A stretch of 64,000 bases of DNA from Colwellia sp. 20A7 (GTDB lineage: Bacteria; Pseudomonadota; Gammaproteobacteria; Enterobacterales; Alteromonadaceae): the NCBI RefSeq assembly GCF_009832865.1, contig NZ_CP047130.1:1550001-1614000 (forward strand), given 5' to 3'. A model generated the notes under the pieces. It saw nothing but the letters and a program-made list of their open reading frames with translations, was not told the origin of the DNA and searched no databases. The position numbers and the translations under genes were made by a program. Positions 1 through 11,162 of this stretch are shown piece by piece. Positions within the stretch are counted from its first letter, which is position 1. Each line of letters opens with the position of its first letter.

Positions 1-170
1 GCCTTACAAAATATTGCATATTTAAATCTAAATGAGTGGCTATATTCGCTGTTCCACTACATACCGCCTACTGTATAGCCATGAGTCATACGTAATCGCC
101 TACGAGCGCATTAAAAGTAAAGCGGGAAATATAACGACTGGGTTTGACAGTATAACCATTGATGGTTTCT

Positions 171-395
171 CTAATGCATAGTGGAATTAAATATGTCACA
201 CCAGAGCAAAGGCATTGCGGTCTAGATATCGTCATTTTAAACGAACGTGAAGAGTTGTGTTAAAATCAAAATTGAATAGTCCCATTAGATGGAGTAAATA
301 CAATCGAGATTGGAGTTTATCAAAAAATTCTAGTTGAACCCTGCAAAAAAATCAGCTTAATAATATAAGTTTTCAATTTAAGCGACAACTACCTA
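171..395 (+). mobile_element. Decayed 3' end of an IS3-family transposase (OrfB)
   Basis: Reading from 171 gives LMHSGIKYVTPEQRHCG, the C-terminal HSGI-x-[FY]VTPEQRH signature of IS3-family integrases, and it ends at a stop at 261. The following PxRWSxxxRxW signature appears in another frame at 281-313 (PIRWSKYNRDW), so at least one frameshift has occurred. The segment 353-394 is 38/42 identical to the reverse complement of 39227-39268, so it probably marks the element's right end. Positions 1-170 may be more of the same element, but I recognise nothing there. No intact transposase remains. Confidence 0.75.
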
Positions 396-2780
<2,385 letters not shown>

Positions 2781-2852
2781 GCCGTTTAAAGATAAAAGAT
2801 AAATATAATCTGAATCGAGCTGCACTGTAGTTTGATTCTATTTGGTATAACA

Positions 2853-2920
2853 ATACCAGTATCACTTGAATATAAATGGTTCAGACTTCCTGAAAAGGTA
2901 TCTTCAAGTGGTGCTGGTAT
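2853..2920. repeat. Imperfect inverted repeat (18-bp arms) between reductase and thioesterase
   Basis: Arms 2853-2870 and 2903-2920 match at 16 of 18 positions (ATACCAG...CACTTGAA against TTCAAGTG...CTGGTAT) around a 32-base loop. There is no T tract on the + strand after it, so it is not a standard terminator of the reductase gene. It could be a small MITE-like element or an mRNA processing hairpin. Confidence 0.6.
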
Positions 2921-2938
2921 AAAAAAAATAAAGATTTT

Positions 2939-3361
2939 ATGGAAAGTAAAAAGCAAATCATTGACGAAGTAAATCGAATAAACGAAAAATATATTAGCTT
3001 ACTCGGCGGAACGTTAGTTGATTTCGATACGGAAAAAAAATCTTGTACCTATGAATTTAACATAGGAAAAGACTACTGCCACTCTATAGATGTTGTACAG
3101 GGTGGTTTTGTGACTGCCATGTTAGATGCAGCTATGAGTCATGCTGTGGTTATCCCCGATTACGATTCTATCGGCTCGTTATCCCTAGAAATAAAAACCA
3201 GCTATTTGGAACCAACCCGTGCTGGAAAATTACGCGTGGAAGGTTGGGCGGTAAAAAAAGGTTATAAAATAGCTTTCATAGAAGGCCGTATTTACAACGA
3301 AGATAATGTGTTGACTGCAACCGCAAGCTCGATATGTAAAATAACAAGAAAGCTTAAGTAA
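2939..3361 (+). CDS. PaaI-type hotdog thioesterase (copy 1)
   Basis: A 140-residue single-domain hotdog protein. The block CHSIDVVQGGFVTAMLDAAM (about residues 47-66) corresponds to the PaaI/YbgC-like HGG-x6-D core, with Gly-Gly and the Asp that activates water. The family hydrolyses acyl-CoA thioesters in aromatic and fatty-acid catabolism, releasing stuck CoA. It is 158 bp after the reductase gene and 96 bp before the crotonase gene. Homologues sit at 63241 and 63725, and a relic at 4324. The canonical HGG is QGG here, seen in all copies. Substrate unknown. Confidence 0.85.
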   Translation: MESKKQIIDEVNRINEKYISLLGGTLVDFDTEKKSCTYEFNIGKDYCHSIDVVQGGFVTAMLDAAMSHAVVIPDYDSIGSLSLEIKTSYLEPTRAGKLRVEGWAVKKGYKIAFIEGRIYNEDNVLTATASSICKITRKLK

Positions 3362-3457
3362 TTTACCAAGCCGTTTTTATAGTGCTTTGAAAGTACTTTT
3401 ATTCATTTAGATTTTTGTGTACGCCAAGCATCAACCATTGATAGATGAGAGAAAAAT

Positions 3458-4288
3458 ATGTCCAGTAGAGTGTTAGTAAACATCAAAGAAAACGGTATCG
3501 CCGTTGTTACCTTGAATCGTTCTGAAAAAATGAATGCTATAGACCAAGAGATGTTCAAGGCTATTACCGCAGCAGGTGAATCACTAAAGAACAATCGTGC
3601 GGTAAAAGCCGTGGTGATTCACGGAGATGGTACGGGGTTCTGTGCAGGTCTTGATTTGAGTAATTTTTCCGAAGATGCTCCTGAGGTATTGGCGTTGGGG
3701 TCAGATGAAATAGGTAAGGCCCCCAACATGTATCAACAAGTGGCGTGGGTTTGGAAAGAAGTCCCAGTCCCGGTTATTGCAGCCGTTCATGGTGTGTGCT
3801 TTGGTGGAGGATTGCAAATAGCCCTAGGCGCCGATATGCGTTACGTACATCAAAATACTAAATTATCGATTATGGAAAGTAAGTGGGGTTTGATCCCCGA
3901 CATGGCAGGAACACAGATTCTGCGGGATTTATGTCGTGTTGATGTAGCTAAAGAATTGACGTTTACAGGTCGAGTGTTTAATGGAGAACAAGCGGTGCAA
4001 TATGGTATTGCTACTGAAGTTGCTAATGACCCGTTTGCCAAGGCAATGGCAGTGGCTGAAAGCATTGTTGCTTTAAGCCCCGATGCTATGGTGTATGCCA
4101 AGCAGTTATTTGAAGAAGGCTGGCAGTGTAGTCGTGAAGAAGGTTTACTTATGGAAGAAACACTAAATGCTAAACTTATGTGTAGTGAGAACCAGATGGA
4201 GGCGATTCGCTCTGGTATGAGCAAGTCCAAGGGAAATTATAAACCAAGGATGCAAGATACTTTTTACAAAGGTGAGTGGCTCAAATAA
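3458..4288 (+). CDS. Crotonase-fold enoyl-CoA hydratase/isomerase (copy 1)
   Basis: A 276-residue crotonase. The oxyanion-hole segments are GTGFCAGLDLSNF (about 63-75) and HGVCFGGGLQIALGADMRY (about 111-129). The acidic residues in MESKWGLIPDMAGTQ have the Glu-x7-Asp spacing seen in delta3,5-delta2,4-dienoyl-CoA isomerases, and the Asp of GADMRY fits the third acidic position. An isomerase role beside the FadH-like reductase would therefore make sense, though plain hydratase cannot be excluded. Copy 2 at 62346-63176 encodes a nearly identical protein, and 3830-4161 is base-for-base identical to 62718-63049. Confidence 0.9.
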   Translation: MSSRVLVNIKENGIAVVTLNRSEKMNAIDQEMFKAITAAGESLKNNRAVKAVVIHGDGTGFCAGLDLSNFSEDAPEVLALGSDEIGKAPNMYQQVAWVWKEVPVPVIAAVHGVCFGGGLQIALGADMRYVHQNTKLSIMESKWGLIPDMAGTQILRDLCRVDVAKELTFTGRVFNGEQAVQYGIATEVANDPFAKAMAVAESIVALSPDAMVYAKQLFEEGWQCSREEGLLMEETLNAKLMCSENQMEAIRSGMSKSKGNYKPRMQDTFYKGEWLK

Positions 4289-4323
4289 AGTTCACAATGT
4301 CATATAAACGTGGATAATTTTTT

Positions 4324-4442
4324 ATGAGAAGCAAAGAACAATTCATTGAAGATAAAAACAGATATAGAGCAAAATCATTGATTTACTTTGTAGGAAATTA
4401 GCTAATTTCGACACTGAAATAAGTGCGGTACATTTGGTATGA
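4324..4442 (+). pseudogene. Relic of a third hotdog thioesterase
   Basis: ATG 4324 opens MRSKEQFIEDKNRY, clearly related to MKSKEHVIEQINK of the 63241 gene. After about 25 codons a stop appears, and the reading continues in another frame as KLANFDTEISAVHLV, matching the family's KLVDFDTE segment, before ending at 4442. The hotdog core is gone. It lies immediately after crotonase copy 1, exactly where the intact thioesterase follows crotonase copy 2. Confidence 0.8.
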
Positions 4443-4473
4443 ATGATAAAACTAAAGGATATGATTAAGTATC

Positions 4474-5151
4474 ATGGCAAAAAAAATGACGGTTTCTGAA
4501 GCAATGCGTAATCGACGCACAATCCGTGGATATAAACCTGAGCCAGTAGCGGAAGATTTGTTACAACAAATCCTTGAAACGGCCCAGCTTTCTCCTTCAA
4601 ATTGCAATACCCAACCGTGGTTTTTGACTGTGGTTTCTGGTCAAGCGAGGGATCAGTTGGAACAGGCCTTAATTGCAGAACTTATTGCAGGAAAGCCCCC
4701 TGAGCCTGCATTTATGTCTGGTGATGCTAATCTAGAAGGCATTTATCGGGAGAGGCAATATGCCTGCGCAGCAGATTATTACCAGACGATGGGAATAGAA
4801 CGAGAGGACAAAACGGGGCGGAATCAGTTGATGGTGAAAAACTGGCAGTTCTTCGGTGCGCCGCATGTTGCTTTTGTGACTATGCCATTGACTATGGGTC
4901 CAGTTAACGCGATTGATATTGGTATTTATCTGCAATCGTTGATGTTGTTATTTGTTGAACATGGCCTAGCTAGTTGTCCGCAAGGGGCGCTGGCTTTATA
5001 TCCCCAACCGATCAAGGAGATAGCCGGTATTCCAGAAGGTCATGGCATTCTTTGTGGTATTTCCTTTGGTTATGCTGACGAAGAGGCAAAAATTAATGAG
5101 GTTAAAATGGGGCGAGCAGATTTACAGCAGAGTGTGAAGTTTGTAAGTTAA
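4474..5151 (+). CDS. Nitroreductase-family FMN flavoprotein (copy 1)
   Basis: A 225-residue nitroreductase-fold protein. The N terminus has MRNRRTIRGY followed by SPSNCNTQPW, the usual FMN phosphate and ring contacts of this family, and the C-terminal half has GLASCPQGALALYP, also typical. Such proteins use NAD(P)H to reduce nitro, quinone or enone groups, and some act as ene-reductases or desaturases. An AAGGAT box lies about 15 bases before the start, so ribosome binding looks modest. It follows the thioesterase relic and precedes the thiolase gene. A paralogue is at 56621, also with GSCPQT. Its partner in this pathway is unknown. Confidence 0.88.
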   Translation: MAKKMTVSEAMRNRRTIRGYKPEPVAEDLLQQILETAQLSPSNCNTQPWFLTVVSGQARDQLEQALIAELIAGKPPEPAFMSGDANLEGIYRERQYACAADYYQTMGIEREDKTGRNQLMVKNWQFFGAPHVAFVTMPLTMGPVNAIDIGIYLQSLMLLFVEHGLASCPQGALALYPQPIKEIAGIPEGHGILCGISFGYADEEAKINEVKMGRADLQQSVKFVS

Positions 5152-5309
5152 TTAACCGTCATTAATTTATAGCTTATGGTATTTGAGCTTTAGCCATCTA
5201 GATTTGACTAACAACCTGCGAGCAGATTTTTTTACGCCGAATGTGCTTGTTCAGGCAGTGGTTTATATAAACTAATTTTTATTGATAAAACCTAAAGAGA
5301 GAGATTATT

Positions 5310-6497
5310 ATGTCTAATAATCAAGATTCAGTCGTAATCGTAGGCGGAGCACGTACTCCAATGGGTGGTATGATGGGGTCTTTAAGTGACGTTCCAGCCC
5401 CTGAATTAGGCGCAACAGCGATTAAAGCGGCGGTTGCAAATTCGGGTGTTGACCCACAAAGCGTCGATCAAGTTATTATGGGGTGCGTACTACCAGGCGC
5501 AATGAAACAAGCTCCGGCTCGACAAGCCTCATTAGGTGCTGGTCTGCCTTACTCCGCAGGTTGTGTCACTATAAGTAAAATGTGTGGCTCAGGCATGAAA
5601 GCGGTGATGGATGGTCATGATCAAATCAAAGCAGGCTCCAGTGATATTATCATTGCAGGCGGTATGGAAAATATGAGTGCTGCCCCTTATCTATTGCCAA
5701 AAGGTCGTGCAGGCCTACGTATGGGGCATGGTCAAGTGTTAGACTCAATGTTTTACGACGGTCTCGAAGATGCCTATACAGGCAAACTTATGGGCTCATT
5801 CACGCAAGATTGTGCCGACGATTTTGGCTTAACTCGCGAGGCGATGGATGCGTTCGCTATTGAATCATTGAGTCGTGCTAACCAAGCAATAAAAGAAGGT
5901 TGGTTTGAAGCCGAAATTTCACCCGTTATTATCAGTACTCGTAACGGAGAAACCGTGGTAAGCGTTGATGAACAACCGGGCAATGCAAATATTGAAAAAA
6001 TTCCAACGCTACGTCCTGCATTTAAAAAAGACGGTACGGTAACCGCAGCAAATGCTAGTTCAATTTCAGATGGGGCTTCAGCTGTAGTCCTTATGCGTGA
6101 AAGCTTAGCTGCAGAGCAAGGGTTAGCGCCATTGGCTCGTATTGTTGGTCACTCGACTCATGCACAAGCGCCAAGCGAGTTTGTTATTGCGCCAATTGGT
6201 GCGATTAAAAAAGTGCTAGATAAAGCTAATTGGTCAATTGACGATGTGGATTTGTGGGAAATTAATGAAGCTTTTGCAGCAGTTACTATGCTAGCCACGC
6301 AAGAACTTAAACTTGACCCAACGCTTGTTAACATTCATGGTGGCGCTTGCGCGTTAGGTCATCCTGTTGGTTCATCGGGTTCTCGTATTATTATTAGCTT
6401 AATATATGCGCTTAAGCGTTTAGGTAAAAAACGTGGCGTTGCGGCACTGTGTATCGGCGGCGGGGAAGCGACTGCTGTAGCAATAGAAATAGTGTAA
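5310..6497 (+). CDS. Acetyl-CoA acyltransferase/thiolase
   Basis: A 395-residue thiolase of normal length. The nucleophilic Cys is in KMCGSGMKAV (about residue 91), the active-site His pair comes from NEAFA and GGACALGHPVGSSG (about 345-355), and the second Cys is in LCIGGGEA (about 381). It cleaves a 3-oxoacyl-CoA with CoA, or runs the reverse condensation. The AGAGAGA box just before ATG 5310 is a good ribosome site. It is the last gene of the left + strand block, closed by a strong hairpin at 6527. A second, different thiolase is at 52917. Confidence 0.93.
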   Translation: MSNNQDSVVIVGGARTPMGGMMGSLSDVPAPELGATAIKAAVANSGVDPQSVDQVIMGCVLPGAMKQAPARQASLGAGLPYSAGCVTISKMCGSGMKAVMDGHDQIKAGSSDIIIAGGMENMSAAPYLLPKGRAGLRMGHGQVLDSMFYDGLEDAYTGKLMGSFTQDCADDFGLTREAMDAFAIESLSRANQAIKEGWFEAEISPVIISTRNGETVVSVDEQPGNANIEKIPTLRPAFKKDGTVTAANASSISDGASAVVLMRESLAAEQGLAPLARIVGHSTHAQAPSEFVIAPIGAIKKVLDKANWSIDDVDLWEINEAFAAVTMLATQELKLDPTLVNIHGGACALGHPVGSSGSRIIISLIYALKRLGKKRGVAALCIGGGEATAVAIEIV

Positions 6498-6526
6498 CTC
6501 ACGTAATTGAGCATTAGCAAAGTAAC

Positions 6527-6559
6527 CTAAAACACCGGTTCAATGAACAGGTGTTTTAG
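6527..6559. terminator. Hairpin terminator between convergent genes
   Basis: Perfect 10-bp arms CTAAAACACC (6527-6536) and GGTGTTTTAG (6550-6559) with a 13-base loop. The A/T-rich stem base gives a T stretch on both strands, so it may stop transcription from the thiolase gene and from the opposing phosphatase gene. Confidence 0.75.
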
Positions 6560-6592
6560 TGTGATATTCTAGAGTGATTACTTTGTTTTAAC

Positions 6593-6629
6593 ACTTGCAA
6601 GACTAATTTATTTAATTAGTCTTGCAAGT
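6593..6629 (-). terminator. Hairpin overlapping the end of the phosphatase gene
   Basis: Arms ACTTGCAAGACTAATT (6593-6608) and AATTAGTCTTGCAAGT (6614-6629) are perfect 16-bp complements around a 5-base loop. The right arm covers the last codons of the phosphatase gene (stop at 6616). It is probably part of its transcript end. Confidence 0.6.
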
Positions 6630-7626
6630 AAAGCGATTGCAAAGTCTTGCGCATAGCGGAGGTAACGCCTAAAGCCTTAGTTAAATAATTATCTACAGAC
6701 TTATACTCTTTATTGATAGTATCAAACGCACTGTTTAAATAAGCACTTTTTACTTCTAATAATGGCTTTATGACGTCGAAGGGTACATTTAAAACAAAAC
6801 GCTCTGAAAACTCTGCTTTATAGAATTGTTCAGCGATAAAATAATGACTAGTTAGTAAGTAATCTTGCATGATTTGATCATGAGATACACCAAGCGAAGA
6901 AAGTAATAGTGCCGCAGCAAAACCTGTGCGATCTTTACCAGCAGAGCAATGAAATAATACCCCTTCACGTTGGTTTACTATTAATTCGAAAAAACCTTTG
7001 AATATTTCGCTTTGATCCATTACAAAGTGTCGATTAAAGTCAATCATCATATCTTGTATTGATTTTGAGCGAGTAATACCATTTTTCAGATCATTGATAA
7101 TTTTTGTTGTATTTCCTGCATCAATTTCTAATATAGATATGTTGGTTTTTTGTTGAGATGGAATATTAGTCGGCTTTCTTGTTCGTTCATGAGTAGAGCG
7201 AAAATCTATGACCAAACCAATATTTAAAGATTGCCAAAGCTGGTGGTCTGCTGTGCACAGTTTTGATAACTCTCCTGAACGATACAGATTTCCCCAACGA
7301 ACCGGTTTGCCATCTTCACCTTTGTAACCACCTAAGTCTCGAAAATTTCTTACCCCTTTCAATGCAATACATCTATCAGAGGTCACAGCAATTTTTCGAT
7401 TACCATCAAATATATGAAAATATATTCTATTCGGAATATCAATCGTAATCTCAACACGTCCTGCACCAACTAAGTTACTTCCAACTGTTTGACATAGTGC
7501 TAAAGCATTGGTGCTGGGAATCACTTGCAGTTGTACACCTGATTTCCAGGTTACAATATAGTGGCAGTTGTCATTGACTGTTACTTCAAAACTTAAATCA
7601 TCTAAATTAATAAATATATTGTTCAA
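6616..7626 (-). CDS. Tyrosine-phosphatase-like protein (Y_phosphatase3 type)
   Basis: A 336-residue protein with NFRDLGGY near residue 95 and the P-loop HCSAGKDRTG near residue 226, the HC-x5-R-[TS] catalytic motif with the D of the KDRTG form used by the PTP/LipA-like Y_phosphatase3 family. Members act on phosphotyrosine, phosphoinositides or small phosphoesters. No signal peptide is visible. It lies 59 bp after the AMID-like flavoprotein gene on the same strand. In a cluster with three small-molecule kinases a phosphoester substrate is conceivable, but that is inference only. Confidence 0.85.
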   Translation of the reverse strand: MNNIFINLDDLSFEVTVNDNCHYIVTWKSGVQLQVIPSTNALALCQTVGSNLVGAGRVEITIDIPNRIYFHIFDGNRKIAVTSDRCIALKGVRNFRDLGGYKGEDGKPVRWGNLYRSGELSKLCTADHQLWQSLNIGLVIDFRSTHERTRKPTNIPSQQKTNISILEIDAGNTTKIINDLKNGITRSKSIQDMMIDFNRHFVMDQSEIFKGFFELIVNQREGVLFHCSAGKDRTGFAAALLLSSLGVSHDQIMQDYLLTSHYFIAEQFYKAEFSERFVLNVPFDVIKPLLEVKSAYLNSAFDTINKEYKSVDNYLTKALGVTSAMRKTLQSLYLQD

Positions 7627-7685
7627 AATAGAATCTCTACTTTATTGGCACTGACTTTGATGTATTCATATTATTGGTTCCTTGA

Positions 7686-8789
7686 TTATTGTAAATTTTG
7701 TTTAAAAAACTTTCGATACCTACTAATGAACAGGTCCTTGCCTTTTAAGTTTGACGTTATAAAATGACCCATCGCCATTCCTTCCTTCCCAAATGGTAGC
7801 AAACTAGCTCCAAGTTTTGGTCCTAAAGGTATAAGAATAGGGGCTACTGGCCAGGGCTTATAAGGTTGTTGAGATTCTATAGTTTTACCTTTTAAAACGG
7901 CTTTTAGAGCTTTTGCCAACCACGGAACCTGACGCGATACTGAAACGATAGTCATTGCGTCGCCAGCAGATAGTGCATCGCCTATCACAAAGAGGTTTGG
8001 ACTCGACTTACTTGGGCGCATCCATCCATCTTGTGTAGCACGACCGTCTGAGGCAAATTTAACATCTTCAATGGCAGCTAACAATTTGGCTTGTGGTCGG
8101 CTACCAATCACAGGGAATACTAAATCTGCAGCGATAGTTGTACCACATGGCAACGTAATGTTGCCTTTGTAGGGTTCAGTTAATGAAGCTAAATTTTCTA
8201 CTCGTTTACCTGTATGTACATTGACACCTAGTAATTCAAAATCAGCGTATAGTTTTTTAGCCAGTTTTGGGATATACATTGGAAAAAGAGATTCTTCATC
8301 GGTAATTAGATGAATTTCTTTATCGGGGTAGATGCAGGCAATTTCTCCAGCAAGTTCAGTACCTACGGGGCCAGCACCTACTATAGCGATAACCTTTGCC
8401 TGACGAATATCAGATGCTGTTTGCTCACTATTTTTTCTAAATGTATCGAGTCCTTCATGATTATGTTTAAATGGTGTGGCATAAGTAGAGCCTGTGGCTA
8501 CTATGGTGATATCTGACTCTAATGCTCTGCCGTCACTTAATACAACCCCGTTTTCAGTAATTTGTTCTACCCAGCCCTTAACAATTTGTCCCTTCGGGAT
8601 GAAATTATTGTAGGGGATGATGAGCTGATCTAGTAATTCACTATCGACAAGTGCACGTATAGCAGCGGGTGTATGTACGAAACAGTCTTTGTTATCTATT
8701 AGCGTTACGTTTGCTACCGTTTGTAATTCTTTAGCTAGTTCACATCCAGCGTAGCCCCCACCAATAATTATAATTTTTTTTGTCGACAT
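7686..8789 (-). CDS. AMID/FSP1-like FAD-dependent NAD(P)H oxidoreductase
   Basis: A 367-residue two-dinucleotide-binding flavoprotein. The FAD motif IIIGGGYAGCELAK starts at residue 6, the NAD(P) motif AIVGAGPVGTELAGEI is near 136, and the FAD-contacting FVIGDALSAGDAMT lies near 270. It resembles the AIF/AMID (FSP1) branch of pyridine-nucleotide disulfide oxidoreductases, which reduce quinones or act with unknown partners. A close paralogue is at 32597-33679, next to carotenoid-hydratase-like genes. It is downstream of the SDR gene. A degenerate operator is at 8823-8840. Confidence 0.85.
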   Translation of the reverse strand: MSTKKIIIIGGGYAGCELAKELQTVANVTLIDNKDCFVHTPAAIRALVDSELLDQLIIPYNNFIPKGQIVKGWVEQITENGVVLSDGRALESDITIVATGSTYATPFKHNHEGLDTFRKNSEQTASDIRQAKVIAIVGAGPVGTELAGEIACIYPDKEIHLITDEESLFPMYIPKLAKKLYADFELLGVNVHTGKRVENLASLTEPYKGNITLPCGTTIAADLVFPVIGSRPQAKLLAAIEDVKFASDGRATQDGWMRPSKSSPNLFVIGDALSAGDAMTIVSVSRQVPWLAKALKAVLKGKTIESQQPYKPWPVAPILIPLGPKLGASLLPFGKEGMAMGHFITSNLKGKDLFISRYRKFFKQNLQ

Positions 8790-8822
8790 TTATTTCTCCA
8801 AGGGTTTACTAAAATTAATTAT

Positions 8823-8840
8823 TTATACTACAACGGTACA
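8823..8840 (+). promoter_or_regulatory. Degenerate copy of the regulon operator
   Basis: TTATACTACAACGGTACA matches TTGTATTACAATGATACA at 14 of 18 positions and lies 34 bp upstream of the AMID-like gene start at 8789. It may be a weak site or chance. Confidence 0.35.
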
Positions 8841-8898
8841 TAGTCGAGTATCGTTTTAACAACTCCTTGTCACCTCACCTGTATCGGTGCAGGATTTA

Positions 8899-9627
8899 TT
8901 AAAGGGTCATTCCACCATCTACAACAAGCTGATGACCAGTGATGTATGATGCTAATGGCGAGGCTAAGAAAACAACCGCGCCGGCTATATCTTCAGGTGT
9001 GGCCCAGCGGGGAATAGGATTAGTTTTTCCGAATGCTTGTTGCTGTTCTGCACTTGACTGGTTGACGGTTAATTTTGTCGCTACCATTCCGGGGGCCACG
9101 TTATTAACCCGAATGCCTTTTCGTCCCCATTTCATCGCTAAAGCTTTGCCTAACTGTACTAACCCGGCTTTGCTTGCGCTATAAGCCGGATTATTAAAAG
9201 CAGGGCGGATAGAGACTACGGAATCGAGGTTAATAATATTTCCACCACTAGCTTCTAATAGTGGAAAAAATTCTGTGCACAACTGCATCGCGCCAGTTAG
9301 GTTGATGTTTATAATTTTTTCGAAACCTGCTCGTTCAAACTCTTCTTTTTTCCATAGTACTGAGCCTACACAATTAACCAATACATCGACTTGTTTAAAG
9401 TTACTGGCAAATGTTGTGATAGCTGCTTCGTCTTGCAGATTAAGTGGGTAGTAGTCCATACCACTAAAATCATTATCATAATTGTCGACAGCTCTGGTTC
9501 CGGTAATGCTTACTTTAGCCCCCAAAGAAAGGAACATTGTTGCAATACCGTAGCCGATACCATCAGAAGCACCACAAATAACCACGTGCTTATTGGTAAA
9601 GTTAAGTTTATCGAGAGGGGTAATCAT
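8899..9627 (-). CDS. Short-chain dehydrogenase/reductase
   Basis: A classical SDR of 242 residues. The cofactor motif is ICGASDGIGYG near residues 17-27 (TGxxxGxG with C for T), followed by VNCVGS in place of NNAG. The catalytic YSASK is near 151-155, and the C terminus ends with ITGHQLVVDGGMTL. It is likely to oxidise or reduce a hydroxy/keto group with NAD(P). It lies between an ACAD10/11-type dehydrogenase and an AMID-like flavoprotein on the same strand, so it may provide the keto-reduction step (the LvaD role in the levulinate pathway). That function is inference. Confidence 0.88.
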   Translation of the reverse strand: MITPLDKLNFTNKHVVICGASDGIGYGIATMFLSLGAKVSITGTRAVDNYDNDFSGMDYYPLNLQDEAAITTFASNFKQVDVLVNCVGSVLWKKEEFERAGFEKIININLTGAMQLCTEFFPLLEASGGNIINLDSVVSIRPAFNNPAYSASKAGLVQLGKALAMKWGRKGIRVNNVAPGMVATKLTVNQSSAEQQQAFGKTNPIPRWATPEDIAGAVVFLASPLASYITGHQLVVDGGMTL

Positions 9628-9720
9628 TTATTTCTCCATCAATGTATTAAACTGTTTATTATAGTAAAATGTTATTTTGTACAGTAGGAAAAGAACCTAC
9701 CCGTTCAAGATGGTATCGTT

Positions 9721-10953
9721 TTATTTTTCAGGCTCTTCACTATAACGTAGGATTATTTGCTTGCCTAAAGCCATTTGATGGACTTGATCTGGGCCATCGG
9801 CTTGGCGACACCAACGAGCATAATTGAACGCTTCTGCCATAGAAAAATCTTCAGTAAGACCGCCGGCACCATGTATTTGCATACAACGATCGATAAGGTT
9901 CTGTACTAGCAACGGTACTGTCGTTTTACTCGCAGCGATAAGATCTAACGCATTTAGAGGACCTAGTTTATCCATCTTGTCACACGTTTTAAGTACTAAT
10001 AAACGCGCCATTTCTATTTCAGCGAAACATTTAGAGATATCTTCTCTTATTGATTGATGTTTCATTAGTTGTCGACCAAAGGTAGTACGGGTTACAGCAC
10101 GCTTACATGCTAGTTCAAGCGAGCGTTGAGCAGCACCTATTAAGCGCATACAATGATGTATACGACCTGGTCCTAAGCGACCTTGAGCTATTTCAAAGCC
10201 ACGTCCTTCGCCAAGTAGAACATTGCCAATAGGTACGCGCACATTAGTAAAGTGAACTTCTGCATGTCCCAACGGTGCGTCATCGTAACCTAGGGTAGTC
10301 AACGGGCGTATGATGTCTACTCCTGGAGTTTCCTTAGGAACTAAAACCTGTGTTTGTTGTTTATGTCGATTAACATTTGTTGGATCGGATTTACCCATAA
10401 CAATAAAAATATTTGTGCGTTCGTACATGGCATTGGTAATAAACCATTTTCGACCATTCAATACCCATTCATCACCATCACGTTCGATGCTAAGTTCAAC
10501 GTTAGTAGCGTCAGAACACGCATTTTGAGGCTCTGTCATGCAGTAAGAAGAGCGAGATTCGCCCGCTAGAAGCGGTGTAAGCCACTGCTTTTGCTGCTCT
10601 TCATTAGCATATTTCATGAAGACTTCCATATTTCCTGTATCGGGTGCATTACAGTTAAATACTTCAGGAGCCCAAATAACGCGTCCCATAATTTCTGCCA
10701 GTGGCGCATAATCGAAATTACTTAGTCCGTCGTGTTCGCAAAATTGAGATAGGCTAGGGGGAATAAACAAGTTCCATAGACCCGCTTCCTTAGCTTTTAT
10801 TTTGAGATCGTCCATCAGAGGGATTGCGGCCCAACGATTGTCTGTATTATTCAGGTACTCAGCGTACGACTTTTCGTTAGGATAAATATACTCATCCATA
10901 AAAGCAGTTAGCTTTTCCTGAAGTTGTTGTGATTTTTCACTAAATTCAAACAT
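9721..10953 (-). CDS. Acyl-CoA dehydrogenase of the ACAD10/11 type
   Basis: A 410-residue acyl-CoA dehydrogenase. It has CMTEPQNACSDATN near 150 (the family's MTEPxxxSSDATN flavin loop), GPGRIHHCMRLIGAAQR near 265, and the C-terminal WCRQADGPDQVHQMALG. These are hallmarks of the ACAD10/ACAD11/LvaC group rather than of MCAD-type enzymes. Known members remove phosphate from a 4-phosphoacyl-CoA made by a kinase domain or partner. The SDR gene follows 93 bp downstream on the same strand, and an operator lies 53 bp before its start. Kinase candidates are at 36200 and 42305, not adjacent. Confidence 0.88.
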   Translation of the reverse strand: MFEFSEKSQQLQEKLTAFMDEYIYPNEKSYAEYLNNTDNRWAAIPLMDDLKIKAKEAGLWNLFIPPSLSQFCEHDGLSNFDYAPLAEIMGRVIWAPEVFNCNAPDTGNMEVFMKYANEEQQKQWLTPLLAGESRSSYCMTEPQNACSDATNVELSIERDGDEWVLNGRKWFITNAMYERTNIFIVMGKSDPTNVNRHKQQTQVLVPKETPGVDIIRPLTTLGYDDAPLGHAEVHFTNVRVPIGNVLLGEGRGFEIAQGRLGPGRIHHCMRLIGAAQRSLELACKRAVTRTTFGRQLMKHQSIREDISKCFAEIEMARLLVLKTCDKMDKLGPLNALDLIAASKTTVPLLVQNLIDRCMQIHGAGGLTEDFSMAEAFNYARWCRQADGPDQVHQMALGKQIILRYSEEPEK

Positions 10954-11005
10954 GTTTAGTCTCCAATGAGTTGTGGCGTGTCGTTAGGGATATCTTATAA
11001 GTTAA

Positions 11006-11023
11006 TTGTATTACAATAATACA
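11006..11023 (+). promoter_or_regulatory. Regulon operator TTGTATTACAATAATACA
   Basis: The palindrome core is 11006-11016, with the ATACA extension to 11023. It lies 53 bp upstream of the ACAD10/11-type gene starting at 10953 (- strand), a distance that would overlap a promoter. Confidence 0.75.
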
Positions 11024-11162
11024 TTATATCCAAGTGTTCTGTGCTGGGTGTAATAAAAGTAAATAAAAACAGCTTGATAGTCCTTTGAATAGCAAAACTG
11101 CCATCAATGCTAATTGATGGCAAGTGCGATAAGTTTTATGACACTGAATTGGTACTCAATCT

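Noticed and set aside
3850..4230. 126-codon open frame on the - strand inside crotonase copy 1, repeated at 62738-63118
   Set aside because: It is antisense to a well-conserved crotonase and is kept only because the two copies are identical there; no ribosome site or known domain.
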